Both the position numbers and the translations under genes were made by a program. 64,000 nt of DNA, taken from Candidatus Methanosuratincola subterraneus. GTDB lineage: Archaea; Thermoproteota; Methanomethylicia; Methanomethylicales; Methanomethylicaceae. The first letter of the stretch is position 1, and every line of letters begins with the position of its first letter. Below are positions 58,772-64,000 of this stretch, one piece after another. The stretch spans positions 1-64,000 of the forward strand of contig RXGA01000001.1 in NCBI GenBank assembly GCA_004028775.1. The letters are read 5' to 3'. The notes under the pieces are model-generated. The model saw nothing but the letters and a program-made list of their open reading frames with translations, was not told where the DNA came from and did not search any database.

Positions 58772-60841
58772 TCAAGCCTTCTTCAGTTCACCGTGTTTGG
58801 GCTCGTAGATGACCCCCTGGTTTATCCATTCAATGACAGCCCTCTCGACGAATTTCCTGTCCAGCCCTTCCAGCCCGGCTCGCTCGATCAATGCCTCCTT
58901 CCGGACGGGCCTGCCCTCGTTCTCTTTTTCCATCTCCCTGAAAATGTCGAAGAGCTGCGCCATCTTGTCACCCTGCGACTTGGGGTGCCCAACCATAATG
59001 GTGTCGATGTCGATCTTCCCCGTTGATGAGTCTATCCCAACTTGCTTCAGGAAGGTCTTGAGCAGCCTGATAACTGCCTGCACGTCCTCCTTCGAGACCT
59101 CCTTCTTGAGGGCCAGCTTTGCCCTGGCCTCTGAGAGCCTTATCACAGCCTCGAGCTGCCTCATCGTGATAGGGACGGGGGAGTCTGCGCCTTGTCCCAT
59201 CGCCCTCATCTCAAGGAAGAAGTCCTCTATTGCCTTGCTGGCATCCTCGCCTATCTTCGGCGATCCGTGCTTCCTCACGTAGTATATGTACTTCTTAAGG
59301 AGCTCTGGGTCTATTGGGGACTCCTTGGTCACGCGGATCCCGCGGTGCAGATTGAGTATGTGCTCGGTCATCTTCCTGTCCTTGAGTTCGTCGGGGCGGT
59401 CTAGCAGCGTGAATATGAGGTCGAACCTTGAGAGGATTGTGACTGGCAGGTCGTTGATGTTCTCCGAGATCGTCTTCTGCGGGACGTACCTGCCGAAGCT
59501 CGGGTTGGCTGCCGCTAGGATGCTGCTCCTGGCGTTGAGCTGGACGACTATGCCGGCTTTGGCTATGCTGATGGTCTGCTGTTCCATAGCCTCGTGTATC
59601 GCCGATCTGTCTTCCGGGCGCATCTTGTCGATCTCGTCGATGCAGGCTATCCCCTTGTCGGCGATGACGAGAGCTCCCGCCTCGAGGAAGAACTCCCCTG
59701 TGTTCTTGTCTCGGATCACAGTGGCCGTGAGGCCCGCGGCAGTCGATCCCTTCCCCGACGTGTATACGCCGCGGGGGGCTATCCTCGAGACATACTGGAG
59801 GAGCTGGGACTTTGCGGTGCCTGGGTCTCCGACCAGAAGTATGTTGATGTCGCCCCTTATCTTGATCCCGTCTGGCATCGTCTTGGTGACGCCTCCGGCG
59901 AGCTGGTATGCCACAGCCTCCTTTATCTCATCGTAGGCGTAGATCGACGGGGCGATCGATCCGATCAGCTTGTCGTACAGGTTGGGGTCCGAGGCGAGCT
60001 TCTTTATCGCCTTTTCGTCCTCGGGGGTGATCGCGACTTCCTCGGTCCCCCTCTCTGAGATCTCGAGGTGGTTGGCCTCGATCCCGGAAGAGAATGTAGC
60101 AAGCCTGAAGCCTCTCGAGGTGAACTCCTGCTTAGCCTGCAGGATGCCTACGAGCGAGACCCTGTCGCCCGGCCGGGAGGTGTCGACTATGTCGCCCTGG
60201 AGGATGCCCTCGACGGAGCGTGGGAGCTGGCCAGGGGGCAGCTCCTCTGGCTTCTCCTGGACCGATATGAGCTGCCAGTCAACGAATACGGACTCCTCGG
60301 GGAGGAGCCTGAAATAACCCTTCCTTGCGCAGTCCTGGTTCGTGCACTGGGATGGAGGCATCAATATGTTTCCCGTCTGCTCCAGGACTATCTTCTCACC
60401 GCAGCGCGGGCACTGGTAGACCGCAGTCTTCAGAAGCTGCTTTACCGCGGATGCCCTTGTGATTATCCCTTCCACCATGATCAGCTTTCCCATGTGCGCC
60501 GACTTCAGTGACCTGAGCGGTACGACCTCGTCGAGCTTCCTGAACCTGGCCTTGAAGTTCTTGATCTTCGCTGCGTACTGCATGTTCTCCGCGCGCATTG
60601 CATCGTAGATCGCGGCATTTATCTTTGGCAACAGCTCGAGGGGCCTCTCCTTGATGTCCTTCGCGAGGTCTGGATCGAAGGATATTACGTCCTCGAAATC
60701 CACCACAAGGGAAGTCTTCCCCTGTGATGCCATGCTGGACATCGCGTCCCTGTACTTGAATGCTCCCTTGCTATCCTGGAACTCCTTGAGAAAACTGACG
60801 AAGCGTTCACGGTAATCGACAATCTCAACAGTTTCGGTCAT
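58772..60841 (-). CDS. mcm: Replicative helicase MCM
   Basis: 689 residues from ATG at 60841. N-terminal DNA-binding domain with a zinc site (CPRCGEK...CTNQDC), AAA+ domain with Walker A GDPGTAKSQLL, Walker B ACIDEIDKM, sensor 1 (ILAAANP) and arginine finger SRFDLIF, then a C-terminal winged helix. It is the hexameric fork helicase. The ATG lies five bases after the GINS stop, with a GGAGTGAT SD, so the two CMG parts are cotranscribed. ATG is preferred over a frame start at 60877. Confidence 0.97.
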   Translation of the reverse strand: MTETVEIVDYRERFVSFLKEFQDSKGAFKYRDAMSSMASQGKTSLVVDFEDVISFDPDLAKDIKERPLELLPKINAAIYDAMRAENMQYAAKIKNFKARFRKLDEVVPLRSLKSAHMGKLIMVEGIITRASAVKQLLKTAVYQCPRCGEKIVLEQTGNILMPPSQCTNQDCARKGYFRLLPEESVFVDWQLISVQEKPEELPPGQLPRSVEGILQGDIVDTSRPGDRVSLVGILQAKQEFTSRGFRLATFSSGIEANHLEISERGTEEVAITPEDEKAIKKLASDPNLYDKLIGSIAPSIYAYDEIKEAVAYQLAGGVTKTMPDGIKIRGDINILLVGDPGTAKSQLLQYVSRIAPRGVYTSGKGSTAAGLTATVIRDKNTGEFFLEAGALVIADKGIACIDEIDKMRPEDRSAIHEAMEQQTISIAKAGIVVQLNARSSILAAANPSFGRYVPQKTISENINDLPVTILSRFDLIFTLLDRPDELKDRKMTEHILNLHRGIRVTKESPIDPELLKKYIYYVRKHGSPKIGEDASKAIEDFFLEMRAMGQGADSPVPITMRQLEAVIRLSEARAKLALKKEVSKEDVQAVIRLLKTFLKQVGIDSSTGKIDIDTIMVGHPKSQGDKMAQLFDIFREMEKENEGRPVRKEALIERAGLEGLDRKFVERAVIEWINQGVIYEPKHGELKKA

Positions 60842-60846
60842 AACAA

Positions 60847-61410
60847 TCACTCCGGGGAGACAATCTTCTTGCGCCACTCGTCTATCGCTTCCCTGATAGA
60901 ATTGAACAGGGCAAGCTCCTCCGGCTCAAGCATATCGAGGGACGGCCTGAGCGGGTTCCTCTCCCTTGCCAGTTGGAGGATCTTCTGCAGCCTGCAGTTC
61001 ACCAAGTCCTGCGCCTTCATGAAAGACTGCCGGTGCTCGCTCAAGAGCGTGTGAGTGGGGTTGTTCTTTATTGCCTCATTGAGCGTAGCCAGCAGGCGCC
61101 TTAGGCGAGGGTAGAAGTGGCTCGGGAGCTTCGAGAGACCCTCGTTGCGCTCCTCCTTCCAGCAGAGCTTGTAGAGATCTGTTGACTTCAGAGCCTGGGA
61201 TTCCTCTCCTGAAATCTTGACAAAGCCCTCCGCCTCGAGCACCCTAGCGATCCAGATAGGCAGCCGCTCCTCCCTTCCCTCCTCGATGGCGCCCAGTTCA
61301 ACGCCGCCGACTGACGTCGCAGGGAAAGCCTTGATGAAAGTGACGCCTATCAGCTCCTCCTCGTAGAAGAACTGAGAGTGCCTGATGCTTTCGGAGGGAT
61401 CTGTAGGCAT
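60847..61410 (-). CDS. GINS subunit, Gins23-like
   Basis: 187 residues. A beta-strand B domain comes first (ELIGVTFIKAFPATSVGGVELG, LPIWIARVLEAEGFVKI), followed by a helical A domain (LPSHFYPRLRRLL, DMLEPEELALFNSIREAIDEWR). The B-then-A order is that of Psf2/Psf3, hence Gins23 rather than Gins51. GINS links MCM and Cdc45/RecJ-like protein. No Gins51 gene is in the window. Confidence 0.82.
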   Translation of the reverse strand: MPTDPSESIRHSQFFYEEELIGVTFIKAFPATSVGGVELGAIEEGREERLPIWIARVLEAEGFVKISGEESQALKSTDLYKLCWKEERNEGLSKLPSHFYPRLRRLLATLNEAIKNNPTHTLLSEHRQSFMKAQDLVNCRLQKILQLARERNPLRPSLDMLEPEELALFNSIREAIDEWRKKIVSPE

Positions 61411-61520
61411 AAGCTATTCAGACGAGACTACGCATTTTAAGGTTTTAACCTTTCGGATTCATTCGGCTAGCTGCCACCTGCCTGGTCGGACAGGCTCCAG
61501 GATCTCAGTTCCCCTGGCGA

Positions 61521-62288
61521 TCAATGATTGGATCGGCGCGAGATCACCTTTAGAGATGCATAAGCGGGAATTGCAATGGTGATTCCGACCAGAACCTGAC
61601 CTATGTTAAAGGGGACCTCGGCTATCGCGGCGTACCCAAGGAACAGCTGCTCGTAGAGGAAGTAGCCTATGACCATCACCGATCCCGAGACCAGGGCAGA
61701 AATTGTCATGTACCCAGCCTCTTGGCGCGCAGAAAAGGAAGCATAAGCGACTACAATGGCGATTGCGATCCCTATGATCGCCCAAAATGCGTAGGAAAGC
61801 TCGACTACAAAGTTATAGGCGCCAATCCAAGGGAGCCCGATTGAAACCTCCGATGATCCTGAGTAGAACAAGGTGCCAACGGCAAAGACCAGCATAAAGA
61901 CGATGGCACTGGCAGCGACTGAAAGCAGCCGCCACCCCCTTTCCCGAAGCCCAGGGCGCCTCGAGATCAAAGCGCCCAAGAGGAAGCCCTCGAGACCCTT
62001 GATCAAGAGCGTAGCCGGGGCAAACAGGTAGTAACCAAGGATGAGGTCGGCAAGCATGGATCCAACCCCCCCTGCGAAGGCGCCTATCCTCGCGCCTCCA
62101 AGGAGGGCGGCAAGGAACACCGCAGACTCTCCGACGTTGAAGTAACCCCTCGTCGCAGGCACATAGATTGTGAAGGCGACGGTGGCGACGGTTACTAAGG
62201 AGGTGTAAAAGGCGGTAACAGGGACTTCCCTCGCCAGGCGCATATTGGATTCGCCGAGGAATGAGGGGAGCCGATTGGATATTAGCAT
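61521..62288 (-). CDS. ECF-type transporter S component-like membrane protein
   Basis: About 255 residues from ATG at 62288 (ATG at 62243 also possible). Six or seven membrane segments; the YFNVGESAVFLAALLGGARIGAFAGGVGSMLADLILGY stretch is typical of vitamin or precursor-binding S components. The cargo is not known and no ECF ATPase or T subunit lies nearby. The frame continues to 62501, but the extra part looks non-coding and covers the RFC promoter. Confidence 0.6.
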   Translation of the reverse strand: MLISNRLPSFLGESNMRLAREVPVTAFYTSLVTVATVAFTIYVPATRGYFNVGESAVFLAALLGGARIGAFAGGVGSMLADLILGYYLFAPATLLIKGLEGFLLGALISRRPGLRERGWRLLSVAASAIVFMLVFAVGTLFYSGSSEVSIGLPWIGAYNFVVELSYAFWAIIGIAIAIVVAYASFSARQEAGYMTISALVSGSVMVIGYFLYEQLFLGYAAIAEVPFNIGQVLVGITIAIPAYASLKVISRRSNH

Positions 62289-62489
62289 TTTGGTAGAATT
62301 CCGGATCGCCCGAAGACGGGAAATGGCAGGGCATCGCAGATTTTCTGAAAAAGCTTGCTGATCCATCCGAGCGGAGGGTTGCAAATGGGCGGAAGCCACG
62401 CGAGCACTTTTGCAGGGGCTGCCACAGGGGAGGGGGCAAGGACTTTTCCTAGCAGGCGAAATTGGGCTCCAAGAAATGGCTCCGAGTAG

Positions 62490-62525
62490 GTTAAATACCA
62501 TTTCCTTAAGATCGAATCAGGAGGG
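62490..62525 (+). promoter_or_regulatory. Promoter and SD of the RFC genes
   Basis: GGTTAAATACC (62489-62499) is a TATA box about 40 bases before the TTG at 62533, and GGAGGGG (62520-62526) is the SD. Confidence 0.5.
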
Positions 62526-62532
62526 GACTCGA

Positions 62533-63498
62533 TTGTCAGCACACGAGATTATGTGGACAGAGAAGTACAGACCCCGGACATTAGACGCCATTGTGAACCA
62601 GACCGAGATCGTTGAGAGGCTTAAGAGGTTTGTCAAGGAGAAGTCTATGCCCCACTGCCTCTTTGCAGGGACGCCTGGTACAGGGAAGACGACCGCAGCG
62701 ATGTGTCTGGCTAGCGACCTGTACGGGAAGGACTACAAGAAGAATTACCTAGAGCTCAACGCAAGCGACGAGCGAGGGATCGACGTAATCAGGACGACCG
62801 TCAAGGACTTTGCCAGGACTGTAGGGATGGCCGAGGCCCCCTTCAAGATACTCGTCCTAGACGAGGCCGACAACCTCACGGCGGACGCGCAGCAGGCACT
62901 GAGGAGGACCATGGAGATGTACACCGCGACTTGCAGGTTCATACTATGCTGCAACTACTTCAGCAGGATAATTGAACCAATACAGTCGAGGTGCGCTTTC
63001 TTCAGGTTTGTTCCGCTCAAGCCTGAGGACGTGAGGGCAAGGATAACATACATCTGCAAGCTCGAGAACGTGGAGATCACCAAAGAGGGGATCGATGCGC
63101 TCATCTACGTCGGCAATGGGGATCTCAGGAAGGTCATAAACACGCTCCAGGCGGCTGCTGCCACCTCGGAGGTCGTGGACGAGGGCGTCATCTACAGAAT
63201 CGCAGGGAGGGTAAGCCCCAAGGAGATAAAGGAGGTGCTGGCCGACGCCCTAGGCGGGGATTTCAAGTCCGCGCGCGAGAGGGCGATAGACCTGATGGTG
63301 GAATACGGCCTCTCAGGTCTCGACGTTGTCAAGCAGATTCACAGGGAGGTCCTCGGGCTCAACATTGATGAGAAGGCGAAGCTGAGGATAATCGAGGCTG
63401 TCGGGGAGGCAGAGTTCAGGCTTCTGCAGGGCGGCAGCGACGAGATCCAGATAAACTCGATGCTCGCAAAGGTGGCAGACATAGGGCGCGAAAAGTGA
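62533..63498 (+). CDS. rfcS: Replication factor C small subunit
   Basis: 321 residues: MWTEKYRPRTLDAIVNQ box, Walker A AGTPGTGKTTAA, LNASDERGIDVIR, DEAD Walker B (VLDEADNLTADAQQALRRTME), sensor CNYFSRIIEPIQSRC and the collar domain. It loads the PCNA clamp. TTG at 62533 (MSAHEI) has an SD; ATG 18 bases on (MWTEKY) is an alternative. RFC large overlaps its stop. Confidence 0.95.
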   Translation: MSAHEIMWTEKYRPRTLDAIVNQTEIVERLKRFVKEKSMPHCLFAGTPGTGKTTAAMCLASDLYGKDYKKNYLELNASDERGIDVIRTTVKDFARTVGMAEAPFKILVLDEADNLTADAQQALRRTMEMYTATCRFILCCNYFSRIIEPIQSRCAFFRFVPLKPEDVRARITYICKLENVEITKEGIDALIYVGNGDLRKVINTLQAAAATSEVVDEGVIYRIAGRVSPKEIKEVLADALGGDFKSARERAIDLMVEYGLSGLDVVKQIHREVLGLNIDEKAKLRIIEAVGEAEFRLLQGGSDEIQINSMLAKVADIGREK

Positions 63499-64000
63499 AA
63501 CGAGGGTCAGGCGGGTGGCGCGGATTGACAGGAGAAGGGCTGCCGTGGACTGAGCGGTTCAAACCAGCCAGCCTGATGGAGATCGTTGGGAACTATGCCT
63601 CGGCTGAGCAGCTGCTGAACTGGGTCAAGAGGAGTCTGGAGGGCGGGGAAGGGGTCAAGAAGGGGGCAATGGTTTACGGACCGCCAGGCACAGGCAAGAC
63701 TCTTTCTGTGGAGCTTGTCGCCAAAGAGCTTGATCTCGAACTTATCGAGATGAATGCAAGCGACTTCAGGACGGAGGAGCTCGTTGAAAAGGTTGCAGGA
63801 GGGGCAGCATCCCAGGCATCCCTGTTCGGCAGGAGAGGCAAGCTGATCTTCATGGACGAGATAGACGGGATCTCGGGGAGGGAAGACAGGGGAGGGCTCT
63901 CCTCGATAATCGCGACTATCAGGGCGTCCAAGCACCCGGTCGTAGTCGGCGCGAACGACCCTTGGGACCCGAGGTTCAGGGGCCTCCGCGAGATCTGCGA
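63495..64000 (+). CDS. rfcL: Replication factor C large subunit, N-terminal part
   Basis: The frame opens with GTG at 63495 over the rfcS stop (or TTG at 63525) and runs off the right edge after about 168 residues. LPWTERFKPASLMEIVGN is the RFC box, YGPPGTGKTLSVELVAKEL is Walker A, EMNASDFRTEELVEKV, LIFMDEIDGISGRED is Walker B and VVGANDPWDP is sensor 1. With rfcS it forms the clamp loader. Confidence 0.92.
   Translation, partial: MKRGSGGWRGLTGEGLPWTERFKPASLMEIVGNYASAEQLLNWVKRSLEGGEGVKKGAMVYGPPGTGKTLSVELVAKELDLELIEMNASDFRTEELVEKVAGGAASQASLFGRRGKLIFMDEIDGISGREDRGGLSSIIATIRASKHPVVVGANDPWDPRFRGLREIC

Noticed and set aside
1-64000. CRISPR arrays, rRNA genes, prophage
   Set aside because: No spaced repeats, no rRNA sequence and no phage structural genes were seen in reading through.

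Overview
This is archaeal DNA. It carries a histone, a group II chaperonin (thermosome) subunit, an MCM helicase with a GINS subunit, RFC small and large subunits, a TFB transcription factor, ribosomal protein S17e, an Sm-like protein, KEOPS Cgi121, an archaeal-type TGT and a class I CCA-adding enzyme. It also has an intron-containing tRNA with a bulge-helix-bulge fold, and TATA boxes about 25-35 bases before many starts. The Sm protein with a C-terminal extension and the general gene set would fit a TACK-type lineage, but nothing in the window fixes the taxon. GTG and TTG starts are common, and both SD-led and apparently leaderless genes occur. No CRISPR array, rRNA gene, intact insertion sequence or prophage was seen.

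Layout. 1-6427: end of an acidic repeat protein, a Sua5-THUMP fusion, a leftward operon (SerK-like, MoaD-like, phosphoribosyltransferase, Cgi121), S17e, histone and thermosome. 6578-14853: AK6-type kinase, then a leftward pilus-assembly locus (HerA/VirB4-like ATPase, prepilin-like protein, two T2SF-like membrane proteins, TadA/VirB11-like ATPase, small coiled-coil protein). A divergent set of four small pilin-like genes and a TFB gene follow. 15170-23391: Sm-like protein, TGT, PHP phosphoesterase, PAC2 protein, aCPSF2-type ribonuclease, GlyA, a methyltransferase, tRNA-Val and a radical SAM enzyme. 23560-33579: nine rightward genes for membrane-anchored or secreted proteins, two of them giant (947 and 861 residues), several with prepilin-like N-termini. 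33765-39929: DUF373 membrane protein, then a leftward operon with two radical SAM genes (one broken by a frameshift), a zinc ribbon, a CinA-like protein, a GPN GTPase and a coiled-coil protein.

39991-47242 is dense with RNA metabolism: PRPP synthetase, a THUMP-type tRNA methyltransferase, RNase Z, a TIM-barrel protein, UPF0201, UPF0200, LigT, CCA-adding enzyme and a Bud32/RIO-like kinase. 47243-53878 is looser and more AT-rich: small unknown proteins, tRNA-Pro, an ABC exporter, a cysteine-cluster protein, tRNA-Gly with an intron, a non-coding stretch with an IS1341-like hairpin, and a membrane protein. 54019-64000: enolase, nicotinate phosphoribosyltransferase, then a replication and repair group (Hel308, MCM, GINS), an ECF-type membrane protein and RFC small plus the start of RFC large.

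The most unusual content is the pair of pilus-like loci (7095-13882 and 23560-33579). They join a membrane-anchored HerA/VirB4-family ATPase, which resembles DNA-transfer ATPases of the CedB kind, to a Tad-like assembly machine, many pilin-like proteins, large exoproteins and a neighbouring TFB. Gene-model points: Hel308 appears to start at ATT, one pilin-like gene has no canonical start and probably uses CTG, a COG1313-type radical SAM gene is split by a frameshift, and a 52-residue Lys-rich protein lies at 48201-48359.
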